A stretch of DNA of 64,000 bases, taken from positions 1,178,001 to 1,242,000 of the forward strand of contig OZ241896.1 in assembly GCA_965203565.1 (NCBI GenBank), written 5' to 3'. This document shows, piece by piece, positions 1 through 8,530 of the stretch (position 1 is the stretch's first letter; every line of letters starts with the position of its first letter). The stretch is from JAAXGX01 sp965203565 (lineage in GTDB: Bacteria; Acidobacteriota; Vicinamibacteria; Vicinamibacterales; UBA8438). The position numbers were made by a program, and so were the translations under genes. The notes below the pieces were generated by a model. The model did no database searches. It worked only from the letters and a program-made list of their open reading frames with translations, and had not been told where the DNA came from.

Positions 1-1
1 G

Positions 2-1210
2 GCGGGCTGCGGCGGCGGCGAGCCCGCCGACGGCGCCGCAACGGGCGCCGACGGCGGGGCGATCGTCCCGTTCACGATCGACGTGCCGGACGCGGCGCTC
101 GACGACCTGCGCGTGCGGCTGGCCGAGGCGCGCTTCCCCGACCAGCTCGAAGGCGCGGGCTGGACCTACGGCGCGGAGATCGCCTACCTGCGGGAGTTGA
201 CGGCGTACTGGCGCGACGAGTTCGACTGGCGCGAGCAGGAGCGGCGGCTCAACCGGTTCGACCAGTTCAAGACGGAGATCGACGGCGCAGGCGTCCACTT
301 CATCCACCAGCGCGCCGCCGACCCGGCCGCCTTCCCGCTGCTGATCGTCCACGGCTGGCCCGGCTCGTTCGCCGAGTTCCACAAGATCATCGGGCCGCTC
401 ACCGACCCTGCGGCGCACGGCGGCGACGCCGCGGACGCGTTCCACGTCGTCGTCCCCTCCATTCCGGGGTACGGCTTCTCGGACAAGCCGCGCGAGCCGG
501 GCTACGACCCGCACCGGATGGCGGAGATCTTCGCAAAGCTGATGGCCCGGCTCGGCTACGCGCGGTACGGCGCGCAGGGGGGCGACTACGGATCGCTGAT
601 CAGCCGGATCCTCGGCCGGATCGATCCGGAGCACGTCGCCGGCATCCATCTGAATCTGTGCGGCGCAGGCCCCCCGCCGGGCGTCGAGGACCCGGCCGAG
701 GGCGTTCCGCCCGACGAGCTGGCCCGGATGCGCGAGCGGCAGGCGTTCTGGACCGACGACGAGCGCGGCTACAGCGCCATCCAGAGCAGCAAGCCGCAGA
801 CGATCGGGTACGTCCTCAACGACTCGCCGGTCGGCCTGGCCGCCTGGATCGTCGAAAAGTTCCGGGCGTGGAGCGACGTGAACGGTAACGTCGAGAGCAA
901 GTTCACGAAGGACGAGCTGCTGACCAACGTCACCATCTACTGGGTCACCGGAACCCCCACGTCGGCGGCCCGGCTCTATTACGAGCTGCGCCACCCGCCG
1001 GCCGGCCGCGCGCCCGCGGGCCGGGTGGAGGTCCCGACCGGCTGCGCGGCGTTTCCGAAGGAGATCTCCTTCGCCCCCCGCCGCTGGCTGGAGGCGGCGT
1101 ACAACCTGACCCACCACACGATCATGCCGCGCGGCGGCCACTTCGCCGCCCTGGAGGAGCCGGCCCTGCTGGTCGACGACGTCCGCACCTTCTTCCGCAC
1201 CGTGCGGTGA
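2..1210 (+). CDS. Epoxide hydrolase, lipoprotein, 5'-truncated by window edge
   Basis: This is an alpha/beta-hydrolase epoxide hydrolase, which hydrates epoxides to diols. The open frame runs back to base 2, so the real start lies outside the window. The visible N-terminus, AGCGGGEPADGAATGADGG, looks like a lipobox (Cys at bases 8-10) followed by a flexible linker, so the enzyme is probably exported and lipid-anchored. A GTG at 83 could be miscalled as the start, but it lies inside the epoxide-hydrolase N-terminal domain (VPFTIDVPDAALDDL). Family landmarks are the oxyanion-hole HGWPGS, the nucleophile Asp in GGDYGS, and the catalytic His in RGGHFAALEEP near the C-terminus. The next gene is convergent and ends 13 bp away. 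The family is clear; the substrate is unknown. Confidence 0.9.
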   Translation, partial: AGCGGGEPADGAATGADGGAIVPFTIDVPDAALDDLRVRLAEARFPDQLEGAGWTYGAEIAYLRELTAYWRDEFDWREQERRLNRFDQFKTEIDGAGVHFIHQRAADPAAFPLLIVHGWPGSFAEFHKIIGPLTDPAAHGGDAADAFHVVVPSIPGYGFSDKPREPGYDPHRMAEIFAKLMARLGYARYGAQGGDYGSLISRILGRIDPEHVAGIHLNLCGAGPPPGVEDPAEGVPPDELARMRERQAFWTDDERGYSAIQSSKPQTIGYVLNDSPVGLAAWIVEKFRAWSDVNGNVESKFTKDELLTNVTIYWVTGTPTSAARLYYELRHPPAGRAPAGRVEVPTGCAAFPKEISFAPRRWLEAAYNLTHHTIMPRGGHFAALEEPALLVDDVRTFFRTVR

Positions 1211-1223
1211 ACGGCGCGCAGCC

Positions 1224-3704
1224 TCACCCGCCGGCGACGGCCGCCGCGGGCGCGTCGGCCGGGTCGGGCGCGCGCCGCATCCGGAACGGCGCGCTCTCCG
1301 CGACGCCGAGCAGCAGCGACGACCACCGGTAGCCGTCGCGCTGCAGATCCCGCACGAGCTGCCGCACCGTCGGGGCGTCGTAGTACTGGACGCCGCGGCC
1401 GAGCGCGTAGGTCAGTAGCTTCTCCGCCACCGTCCGGACGAACGCCGTCCCCTTCCCCGTCAGCGCCTCCCGCAGCGCCCGCGGGCTGTCTATCGTCCGG
1501 TCCGCCCACTCGATCGTCGCGTCGATCGGCGCGCCGGCGTCCGTCTCCCGCCACCGCCCGATCGCGTCGAAATGTTCGAGCGCGAACCCCAACTGGTCCA
1601 TATCCGAGTGACAGCTCGCGCAGACCGGGTTGCTCCGGTGCCGCTCCATCCGCTCCCGCAACGACGACGGCGGGCCGCCGCCGTCGTTCTCCTCGAGCGG
1701 CGGCACGTTCGGCGGCGGCGGCGGCGGCGGCGCGCCCAGCAGCGTCTCCAGCACCCACTTGCCCCGCAGCACCACCGACGTCCGGTTCGCATACGACGTC
1801 ACCGTCAGCAGGCTGGCGTGGCCGAGCAGCCCGTGCCGCCGGCCGTCGGTCCACTGCGCCCGGCGGAACCGGCTGCCGTAGACGCCCTCCACGCCGTAGT
1901 GGCGGGCCAACTGCTCGTTGATGAAGGTGTAGTCGGCGCGCAGCAGCTCCGGAATCGGTCGGTCTTCGCGGACCTGGCTCTCGAAGAACAGCTCCGTCTC
2001 GCGCAGCATCGCCTTGCGCAGCGTGTCGTTGAACCCGGCGAACAGCGCTCCGTCCGGGTCCTGGGCGTTGAGGTTGCGCGCCTGGAGCCACTGGCCGACG
2101 AAGTCGTTCATGAACCGGGCGGCCTTCCGGTCGGCCAGCAGGCGGCGCACCTGCCCGGCCAGCACGTCCGGGTCGGCCAGCCGGCCCGCCGCGGCCAGGT
2201 CGAGCAGCTCGTCGTCCGGGATGCTGCGCCAGAGGAAGAACGAGAGGCGCGAGGCCAGCTCCAGGTCGGTCAGCCGGTAGACCTCGCCGGGTCGGACGCC
2301 GGCCGGCTGGCGCTCGATGCGCAGGAGGAACTGCGGCATCGAGAGGAGCGCTTCGAGCGCCCGCTCTATCCCGGCGTCGAAGTCGCGGTCGGCGCGGCCG
2401 GCCCGGTAGAACCGGAGCAGCGGCTCGACGTCGGCGCCGGTGACGGGGCGGCGGTACGCCCGGCGGGCCAGCGCGGACAGGATCTCTCTCGCGCACGGCT
2501 CCTCGTCGTCGGCGCCGGCCGGCCGGCAACGGAAGATACGCCGGCGGCTCTCCGTATCGTCCGGCGGGGCGCCGCCGAACGGTCCTGAGACGTGCACCTG
2601 GTCGATGCCCGGCCGCCCGTACGCGCCGGCGAACGGCGTCGGGTTCGAGTCGGTGAACGCCACGGTCACCAGCCGCTGGCCGGCCTCGACCGGCACGCGC
2701 GCCTCCAGCCCCTTGTCGGCGTTCAGCCGGTATTCGTGCAGCCGCTTCCCCTCGACGTCGTCGTCGGGGATCGGGATCAGAACGCCGGGGTCCGGTCCGG
2801 GGAACCGGCCGCCCACGCTCCACCGCTTGACCAGCGCATGGTCGATCCGCAGCTCTATCTCGTGGTCGTCCTCGCCGATGCCGACCACTCCGCTGCCGCC
2901 CCCGCCTCCGCCCCCCTTCATCCGGACGGCGAAGACGTACTCGCCGTCGAGCGGGAACAGGTGACGGGCCGCCAGGCCGCCGTGGGCGCCGAACGGCATC
3001 TCTTCGCTCATCCGCGCGTCCTGCTGCTCGAAGCCGAGCGCGTACACCTGGCGGATCGGGCGGTTGTCCGGACTGCCGACGGCGGCGCGGCTGATCTTCG
3101 TCGCCGCCGCGGTGTAGCGCGCCATCAGCGCCGGCGTCATCGAGAGCACGTCGGCGTTGTTGTCGAACCCGAGGCCGGCCATGTCGCTCGGCAGCAGCTC
3201 CGCGCCGTCCACCCGGAGTCCGAGCAGGTCCTCGACGGCGTTGACGTACTCGACGCGGTTCATCCGCCGGGAGGCGACCCGGCCGGGGTTCGGATCGGCG
3301 GCGGCCGCGCGGTCGAGCGCCGACTCGAGCGCCGCCGCGAACGCCTCGACGTCCGGGGCGTCGGGCCGCGGCCGGCCGGCCGGCGGCATCTGCCCCGCGC
3401 GGAGCTTCCGGACCACTTTCTCCAGGACCTCGGCGTGCGCGCCGGCCTGTCCGAGGTCCACGGCGTCGAGCGCCAGACCGCCCGTCCGCAGGCGTTCGTT
3501 GTGGCAGGTGACGCAGTACCGGTCGAGCAGCGCGCGGGACGGGGATTCGGCTTCGGCCGCGCTCCCCGGTGCGGCGCGCGCGGAGGGCTGCTGCGCGGCG
3601 CGCGCCGGTTCGAACGGCGGCGACCCGCTCCCGAGCAGGACGAGCGCGATCAGCGCGATCGGTCCGCCGGTCGCGCCGGCGGCGGCGCGTCGCGGGGTCG
3701 GCAT
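1224..3704 (-). CDS. Secreted DUF1592-type c-heme protein (PSCyt1/DUF1587/1595/1592/1588/1585)
   Basis: This 826-residue exported protein has the multidomain layout common in Planctomycetes and Acidobacteria. A signal peptide is followed by a CVTCH heme-binding motif at residues 64-68 (PSCyt1). Then come DUF1587 (MNRVEYVNAVEDLLGL), a beta-rich insert, DUF1595 (ALARRAYRRPVTGADVEPLL), DUF1592 (LASRLSFFLWRSIPDDELLD), DUF1588 with a second heme motif CASCH, and C-terminal DUF1585. The two CxxCH sites imply covalent heme outside the membrane. A role in oxidative breakdown of extracellular compounds has been guessed for the family, but no reaction is established. It lies 16 bp after the ankyrin gene on the same strand, so the two are probably co-transcribed. 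The usual DUF1552 partner is absent here. Confidence 0.9.
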   Translation of the reverse strand: MPTPRRAAAGATGGPIALIALVLLGSGSPPFEPARAAQQPSARAAPGSAAEAESPSRALLDRYCVTCHNERLRTGGLALDAVDLGQAGAHAEVLEKVVRKLRAGQMPPAGRPRPDAPDVEAFAAALESALDRAAAADPNPGRVASRRMNRVEYVNAVEDLLGLRVDGAELLPSDMAGLGFDNNADVLSMTPALMARYTAAATKISRAAVGSPDNRPIRQVYALGFEQQDARMSEEMPFGAHGGLAARHLFPLDGEYVFAVRMKGGGGGGGSGVVGIGEDDHEIELRIDHALVKRWSVGGRFPGPDPGVLIPIPDDDVEGKRLHEYRLNADKGLEARVPVEAGQRLVTVAFTDSNPTPFAGAYGRPGIDQVHVSGPFGGAPPDDTESRRRIFRCRPAGADDEEPCAREILSALARRAYRRPVTGADVEPLLRFYRAGRADRDFDAGIERALEALLSMPQFLLRIERQPAGVRPGEVYRLTDLELASRLSFFLWRSIPDDELLDLAAAGRLADPDVLAGQVRRLLADRKAARFMNDFVGQWLQARNLNAQDPDGALFAGFNDTLRKAMLRETELFFESQVREDRPIPELLRADYTFINEQLARHYGVEGVYGSRFRRAQWTDGRRHGLLGHASLLTVTSYANRTSVVLRGKWVLETLLGAPPPPPPPNVPPLEENDGGGPPSSLRERMERHRSNPVCASCHSDMDQLGFALEHFDAIGRWRETDAGAPIDATIEWADRTIDSPRALREALTGKGTAFVRTVAEKLLTYALGRGVQYYDAPTVRQLVRDLQRDGYRWSSLLLGVAESAPFRMRRAPDPADAPAAAVAGG

Positions 3705-3720
3705 CGCAGTCAGCCCGTGC

Positions 3721-5361
3721 TCAGCGGCTCCGCTCCCGCTGCGCGTTCTCGGCGATCACGGCGCGGTCGGCGCGCTCGTGGACCGTGCCGGGGATGCCGA
3801 GCCGCGTGTTGGCGCCCAGCCGCCGCAGCAGGCCGGCCGTCTCCGGAAACGCCTGGAACTGGAACGACTGCTTGGCGCCCTCGGCGATCCGGAACGCCGT
3901 GCGCCCGCGGAAGTCCCGCGCGTCGATGTCGGCGCCCTGCTCGACCAGATACTCGATCACTTCGTTCAATCCGCGGAACGTCGCGGCATGGAGCGCCGTG
4001 AAGTCGGCTTCGTTCCTGGCGTTCACGTCCGCGCCCGCCTCGACGAGCACCCGGACCGCCTCTTCGACCGGCGGCGACCGGCGGCCCCGCGGCGTGTGCG
4101 GCTGGTACGACCGGTAGCCGAGGCCGGCCGCCATCATCAACGGCGTCGCGCCGTCGTCGGTCGCCGCGTCGGGATCGGCCCCCGCCTCCAGCAGGGCGCG
4201 CAGGACGTCCGGGCCGCTCTCGAAGCGGTACTCGGAGTCGTCGCCGAACAGTCCGCCGCCGTTCGACGAGAACGCGGCCACCCAGAGCGGGGTCGCGCCC
4301 CGGACGTCCCCGGTGCCGACCGAGTTCTGCTCGAACGCGCCGCGCCGGGGCCGGGCCAGATAGCCGAGGACGACCGCCGACGTGGTGATGCGGGCGTTCG
4401 GGTCGGCGCCGCGGGCCAGCAGCGCCTGCACCAGGGGGAGCCGGCGGCCCGGGTCGAGCCCCAGCCGCCCGCCGCCGCTGACCGACGCGGCGCGCATGCC
4501 GCGCTCCCGGTACCAGTCGGCCAGCCAGGTGCTGACGCGGCCCGACGCGGCGTGCAGCGCCGACACCCCGTGGATCTTCCCGTTCGGGTCGGCGCCCTGA
4601 TCGAGCAGGAACAGGGCGAAGTCGGCATGCCGGCTGACGATGGCGAGCGGCAGCGGATGGGTGGCGTCCGACCCGATCCCGTTCACGTCCGCGCCCGCCG
4701 CGATCAGCGCCTTCGCCATCTCGATGTCGCCGTTCTGCGCGGCGAACAGCAGCGGCGTCATCCCCTTGTTCGACGAGACTTCGACGTCGGCGCCGGTCTC
4801 GAGCAGGACGTGCGCGACGTCGGGATGGGGCGTCGCCACCGCCCACATCAGCGCCGTCACGCCGGTCTCGGCGGTCGCCGCATCGACGTCGGCGCCCGCC
4901 GCGATCAGGCCTCGCACGAGGTCCCGGCTCCCGGTCCGGGCGGCGATCATCAGCGCGGTCAGGCCGCTCTCCTGGGCCGCGTTCGGGTCCGCGCCGGCCT
5001 CCAGCAGCGCCCGGGCCGCCTCGACGCTCGCGTTCTCGCTCGCGCGCATGAGCGGCGTCACCCCGTGGTCGTCCGCCGCATTCGGATCCGCGCCGGCGCG
5101 CAGCAGCAGCTCGATCGTCGCCAGGTCGTCCCAGTGGGCGGCCCACAGGAGCGCCGTCGCGCCGTCCGCCCGGGCCGTATCGACGTCGACGCCCGCGCGC
5201 AGCAGCGCCCGCACCGCGCCGGCGTCCTGCCCGGCCGCGGCGTCGACCAGACGGCGGTCCGCTGCCGCGGCGTGCGCCGCGCCGGCCGTCAGCGCGCACA
5301 CGACAAGGGCCGGACCGGAAACGGAAATCGGAAGACGGGCGCGCCGCGCAGTGAACGCCAT
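3721..5361 (-). CDS. Exported ankyrin-repeat protein
   Basis: This is a 546-residue protein with an N-terminal signal peptide (VVCALTAGAAHAAAADRRL). The rest is ankyrin repeats of about 33 residues, recognisable by recurring 'LLxAGADPNAxxxxGxTPLMxA' units such as LLRAGADPNAADDHGVTPLM, with some longer loops in the middle (about residues 250-360). Ankyrin arrays bind proteins; no catalytic motif is visible. The gene is first in a two-gene unit with the DUF1592 heme protein downstream, a pairing that suggests a periplasmic scaffold or partner for it. The start is the ATG at 5361, directly before a basic n-region. Its specific target cannot be inferred. Confidence 0.88.
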   Translation of the reverse strand: MAFTARRARLPISVSGPALVVCALTAGAAHAAAADRRLVDAAAGQDAGAVRALLRAGVDVDTARADGATALLWAAHWDDLATIELLLRAGADPNAADDHGVTPLMRASENASVEAARALLEAGADPNAAQESGLTALMIAARTGSRDLVRGLIAAGADVDAATAETGVTALMWAVATPHPDVAHVLLETGADVEVSSNKGMTPLLFAAQNGDIEMAKALIAAGADVNGIGSDATHPLPLAIVSRHADFALFLLDQGADPNGKIHGVSALHAASGRVSTWLADWYRERGMRAASVSGGGRLGLDPGRRLPLVQALLARGADPNARITTSAVVLGYLARPRRGAFEQNSVGTGDVRGATPLWVAAFSSNGGGLFGDDSEYRFESGPDVLRALLEAGADPDAATDDGATPLMMAAGLGYRSYQPHTPRGRRSPPVEEAVRVLVEAGADVNARNEADFTALHAATFRGLNEVIEYLVEQGADIDARDFRGRTAFRIAEGAKQSFQFQAFPETAGLLRRLGANTRLGIPGTVHERADRAVIAENAQRERSR

Positions 5362-5480
5362 CCGTTCGACTCCTTCGATTCGATTACCCGTCGTCGACGC
5401 CGCCCGTCCGGGCCGCCACCTCCGTCAGCGAACCGTAGCACACCTGCGCGCCGCGCCGCGCGAATTTCGGAGCGCTTCGC

Positions 5481-6569
5481 TCACCGGCCGGCCGCGGCGT
5501 CGCCGGCGCGGGCGGCGCTCAGCATGTGGCTCAGGCTGTAGTTCGCCTCGTGGCAGGCGTACTCGAAGATCCGCCAGTAGGCGGGGTCGCGCCTGCCGGT
5601 GATCCGCACGGTCCACGGCCTCGTCCACGTGGTCGGATCGTCGAGGGTCGTCTCGACGACCACCGTGTCCTCGTCGATGCGGGTGTAACGCTCGGTCAGA
5701 TGCAGCGCGTGGCTCGATCGCTTGAAGCTGGTCTTCGCGCCGAAGTTGGTCACCTCGACCACCAGCGTGTCGCCTTCCCACCGCCCGCGGGAGTCGCCCA
5801 TCCACTGCGGTACGGCCGGCGTCAGAGGGGGGCGGCCGTCGAGCGGGATGACCCGGTGCTCGTGCAGGCGCTCGTAGAGCACCGCCACGTGGTCCGGGTG
5901 CTGGACGATCTGGAACCCGTTGTTGTAGACCTGCGGAAACCAGGTGTTCGGCAGGCCGCGGGTGATGCAGCGGTCGGCCAGATCGAAGTCTTCGGGGCCG
6001 TCGAACGGTCCCCGCCCCTTGCTGCCGACCCCCTCGAAGCCGACCACGGCGCCCGGATCGACCGCCCGCAGCTTCGCGCCGGGCGTCAGCGGCGGGATCC
6101 GGCCGTCGGGCGGGTCGACGATCAGCGAGCTGCGCGGCGAGACCGCCTTGCCCAGTTCGAACCAGTGCTCCGGCCCGTCGCCCACCGGCCCGAACGGCAG
6201 GTCGGGCGGCAGGTCGGCCTTCTCGGCCTCGGTCAGAGCCGACCGGTCGGCGAACTCCAGCCGCGCGCGCTGCTCCGCTTCGGTGAGCCGCGCCGCCAGC
6301 GCCGCGTCGCCGAGCACCGTCCGGGTCCCGAGCTCCGCGGGACGTTCGAGCGGCACGCCGTACTCCTCGTCGCTCGTCCAGACCCCCTGCAGGTCGGGAT
6401 CGCCCCACGGCGTCCGCGGCGCGCGCCAGTCGGCGGCGGCCCCGCTGACGGCCGCCGGCGCCTGGGCGAATGCGGGCGAGGCCGCCAGCGCCGCCAGCCC
6501 GGCCAGCGCCGCGGCCCCGGCCGCGCGCCTCCCGCCGCGGGCGTTCCGACGACCGCCGACAACCGTCAC
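5481..6569 (-). CDS. Secreted WGxPDLQGVW-family protein, paralogue 1
   Basis: I know of no assigned function for this family. The start is a GTG with AGGAGA nine bases upstream, followed by a signal peptide ending near SPAFAQ. Family blocks, in order, are TPWGDPDLQGVW; SLIVDPPDGRIPPLTP; RCITRGLPN; a NNGFQIVQHPDHVAVLYE-type block; VIPLDGRPP; QWMGDSRGRWEGDTLVVEV; LTERYTRIDEDT; DDPTTWTRPWTV; and FEYACHEANYSLSHML near the C-terminus. The many conserved Trp, Asp and Glu residues and the repeated 'VEVTNF/TLDDPTTW' strands suggest a beta-rich, lipocalin-like secreted domain; this is inference. Five more paralogues occur in the window, often beside PQQ dehydrogenases. This copy belongs to the RCITRGLP subtype, and it is transcribed away from the selenoprotein gene. 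Confidence 0.85.
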   Translation of the reverse strand: MTVVGGRRNARGGRRAAGAAALAGLAALAASPAFAQAPAAVSGAAADWRAPRTPWGDPDLQGVWTSDEEYGVPLERPAELGTRTVLGDAALAARLTEAEQRARLEFADRSALTEAEKADLPPDLPFGPVGDGPEHWFELGKAVSPRSSLIVDPPDGRIPPLTPGAKLRAVDPGAVVGFEGVGSKGRGPFDGPEDFDLADRCITRGLPNTWFPQVYNNGFQIVQHPDHVAVLYERLHEHRVIPLDGRPPLTPAVPQWMGDSRGRWEGDTLVVEVTNFGAKTSFKRSSHALHLTERYTRIDEDTVVVETTLDDPTTWTRPWTVRITGRRDPAYWRIFEYACHEANYSLSHMLSAARAGDAAAGR

Positions 6570-6647
6570 GGCGACATTCTCCTGCGGCGCCTGCCGTTCC
6601 CAACCGCGATCATCCGTTGTAGTATACGGGTGTCAGGAGCGAACGGC

Positions 6648-6887
6648 ATGCAGCTGTCCATCACCTACTGCGTCCGCTGAAAGTACCTGCCGAGGGCCTC
6701 CAGTCTGGCGGCCGAAATCAAGGACGCGCTCGGCATCGACGCCGAGCTGATCGCGGGCGACAACGGGATCTTCGACGTCGTCGCCGACGGTCGGACGGTC
6801 TTCTCCAAGTACGCCGAGCAGCGGTTCCCCGAATCGGGAGAAGTCGTCAGCGCCCTGCGCGCCGCTACTACATCCCCCACACCGTGA
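6648..6887 (+). CDS. selW: SelW/Rdx-family selenoprotein with in-frame UGA (Sec at position 11)
   Basis: Reading through TGA at 6678-6680 as selenocysteine gives a 79-residue protein that begins MQLSITYCVR-U-KYLPRA and continues to ELIAGDNGIFDVVADGRTVF. This is the Rdx (SelW/SelT/SelH) thioredoxin-like fold with the hallmark C-x-x-U redox motif (Cys8, Sec11). The frame before the UGA has only ten codons, yet the downstream frame stays open for 68 codons and matches the family throughout, so the UGA is not a plain stop. CAGGAG lies seven bases before the ATG. A SECIS-like hairpin directly follows the UGA. The 3' end overlaps the convergent AAA ATPase gene by 20 bp. The protein is probably a cytoplasmic thiol/selenol oxidoreductase. 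Sec-decoding genes (selA, selB, selC) are not in the window. Confidence 0.87.
6695..6713 (+). promoter_or_regulatory. Putative bacterial SECIS hairpin of selW
   Basis: GGCC at 6695-6698 pairs with GGCC at 6710-6713. After a U/C mismatch (6699 and 6709), CCA (6700-6702) pairs with UGG (6706-6708) and closes a GUC loop. The loop begins 25 bases after the first base of the UGA. The small apical stem, the unpaired U and the GU in the loop resemble the fdhF SECIS of E. coli, which recruits SelB. Folding was done by eye. Confidence 0.65.
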
Positions 6888-8463
6888 CCGGCGCCCCGCC
6901 GGCCGCGTCCTCGCGGCGGTACACCTTGTCGTCCCACGACGCGCCTTCGCGGCGATCGAAGACCACCAGGTGTCCTTCCGCCGCTGCGCAGCGGTCCATG
7001 TAGGCGCGCGTCTGCCGCAGCCCCTTGCGAACCGTTTCGTCGAGGCTGCCGTGCAGCGCCTTGCACTCGACGACCACCTTCTGCATCCTGGCCGGGTCGC
7101 CGGGCGCCGGCCACACGATCAGCAGGTCGGTTCGCATCCGTCCCAGCCCGTATTCCCGCTCGATCCGCCCGCCGCTGTTGACGATCCGCTGCAGAAACGC
7201 CTGCAACAGCAATTGTGGGCCGGCCTCCCGGTACTGGAAACGCTCCACCCAGTGCTCGGAATGCTCCCGGAAGAACGTCTGGAACGCCGCCAGCAGATCA
7301 CTCGTCCGCAGCGCGCCGGACGCGTCGACGTACCATGCCGGATCGTGGCCGATCGACAGCTCCTGCGTGGTCCAGGTGAGGTCGCGCGGAACGACCTCCT
7401 GGTAGATCGGGTTGGCGATGCGCACCGGCCGGTCGCGGGCCACCAGGCCCAGGTCGCGCACGTACTGAAGATCGTCGGCCGGAATCGACTCCGCCGCCGC
7501 CGCGCCGCTGAGCAGCGGCTCGATGACGCGCCGCACGCGCTCCTCCTGCAGCTTGTCCGTCAGCTGGTCCAGGTGCGTCTCCCGGCGCAGGATCAACCGC
7601 TCGCGGGCGGCCTGGACCGCGTCGGCGGTGATCGCCCGGCTGCGGTCCCGCCCCGCCCGGTCGTCGAAGCACGCGTCGTAGGCGAGCGCGTTCACCAGCC
7701 ACGGCTGGCCTTGCGTCAGATCCAGGATGCAGCGCCGCGCCCCGTCCGTGAACGCCTGACCAGTCTCCGCGGTGTGCTGCGCCAGCAGCGATTCGACCTC
7801 TCCCTGCGAGAAGTCGCCCAGACGCAGGGACTTGGCGCGGACGTTGAAGGCGCTGCCGCCGGCGACGATCGCGTTCTCGGCGGACGACCGGATCCGGTAG
7901 TCGCGCACGTCGCGCACGCCGCACAGGACCACGCTCTGGGGAAAGCGCCGCGGACGCTGCGCGTAGCCGGCGCGCAGTTGCCGCAGCACCGCCAGCAGCG
8001 TGTCGCCCACCAGTGCGTCGATCTCGTCGATCAGGAGCACCAGGGGCCGGGCGGCCGATTCGGCCCAGCGCGACAACGTCTCCCGAAGCGCGTCATGGGG
8101 ACCGACGCGATCCAGGATGCCGGGCCACGCCTCGTCGGGGAACGTGTCGTCGCGCGCGTCACGCGCCCCGGACGCCGACGCACTGAGGACGGCGCGCAGG
8201 GCCGCCGCCACGTCCTCCCGCGCGGACTGCCCTGTCTCGACGTTGACGTACGCGGCGCGGCAGGCGCCCGCGGCGCCGTCGTTCAGCAGATCGCGCAGGG
8301 CCAACAGGACGGACGTCTTGCCGGTCTGGCGCGGCGCATGCAGCACGAAGTATCGCTTCCGCCGGATCAGCGTCAGGAGGTCGTCGCGGTTCAGCCGCTC
8401 CAGCGGCGGGACGTGGTAGTGGTCCTCGGCGACGATCGGACCGGCGGTGTTGAAAAAGCGCAT
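6868..8463 (-). CDS. AAA-like ATPase with C-terminal PD-(D/E)XK-like domain
   Basis: This 531-residue protein opens MRFFNTAGPIVAEDHYHVPP. A P-loop APRQTGKTS lies near residue 50 and a Walker B LVLLIDEIDAL near residue 145, typical of the 'AAA-like domain' (STAND-type) ATPases often found with mobile or conflict genes. The C-terminal part has RTDLLIVWPAP followed by KVVVECKALHG, a D...E-x-K arrangement like PD-(D/E)XK nucleases. The order NTPase then nuclease-like domain is common in this family. The biological role is not known. It stands alone between the convergent selW and a PQQ dehydrogenase transcribed in the same direction 67 bp upstream. Confidence 0.82.
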   Translation of the reverse strand: MRFFNTAGPIVAEDHYHVPPLERLNRDDLLTLIRRKRYFVLHAPRQTGKTSVLLALRDLLNDGAAGACRAAYVNVETGQSAREDVAAALRAVLSASASGARDARDDTFPDEAWPGILDRVGPHDALRETLSRWAESAARPLVLLIDEIDALVGDTLLAVLRQLRAGYAQRPRRFPQSVVLCGVRDVRDYRIRSSAENAIVAGGSAFNVRAKSLRLGDFSQGEVESLLAQHTAETGQAFTDGARRCILDLTQGQPWLVNALAYDACFDDRAGRDRSRAITADAVQAARERLILRRETHLDQLTDKLQEERVRRVIEPLLSGAAAAESIPADDLQYVRDLGLVARDRPVRIANPIYQEVVPRDLTWTTQELSIGHDPAWYVDASGALRTSDLLAAFQTFFREHSEHWVERFQYREAGPQLLLQAFLQRIVNSGGRIEREYGLGRMRTDLLIVWPAPGDPARMQKVVVECKALHGSLDETVRKGLRQTRAYMDRCAAAEGHLVVFDRREGASWDDKVYRREDAAGGAPVTVWGM

Positions 8464-8530
8464 GACCGTCGTCTTCCTGCCGGACTTCCGACAGTCCTCC
8501 GCGGCGGCCGCGGTCGAAGCGCCCCGCGCC

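Noticed and set aside
1710..1735. GGC/GGN microsatellite-like run
   Set aside because: It encodes a proline-rich linker in the heme protein; ordinary in GC-rich genes.
1572..5541. Long open frames on the plus strand opposite the heme and ankyrin genes
   Set aside because: High GC gives long antisense frames. Their translations are Arg/Ala/Pro-rich without domains, while the minus strand shows complete recognisable proteins.
6678..6680. TGA in selW as an ordinary stop or a nonsense mutation
   Set aside because: It sits at the Sec position of C-x-x-U, a SECIS-like hairpin follows, and the downstream frame has no decay; Sec read-through explains all three.
6665..7114. Minus-strand frame covering selW
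   Set aside because: It is out of frame with the AAA ATPase and antisense to the selenoprotein, with low-complexity content.
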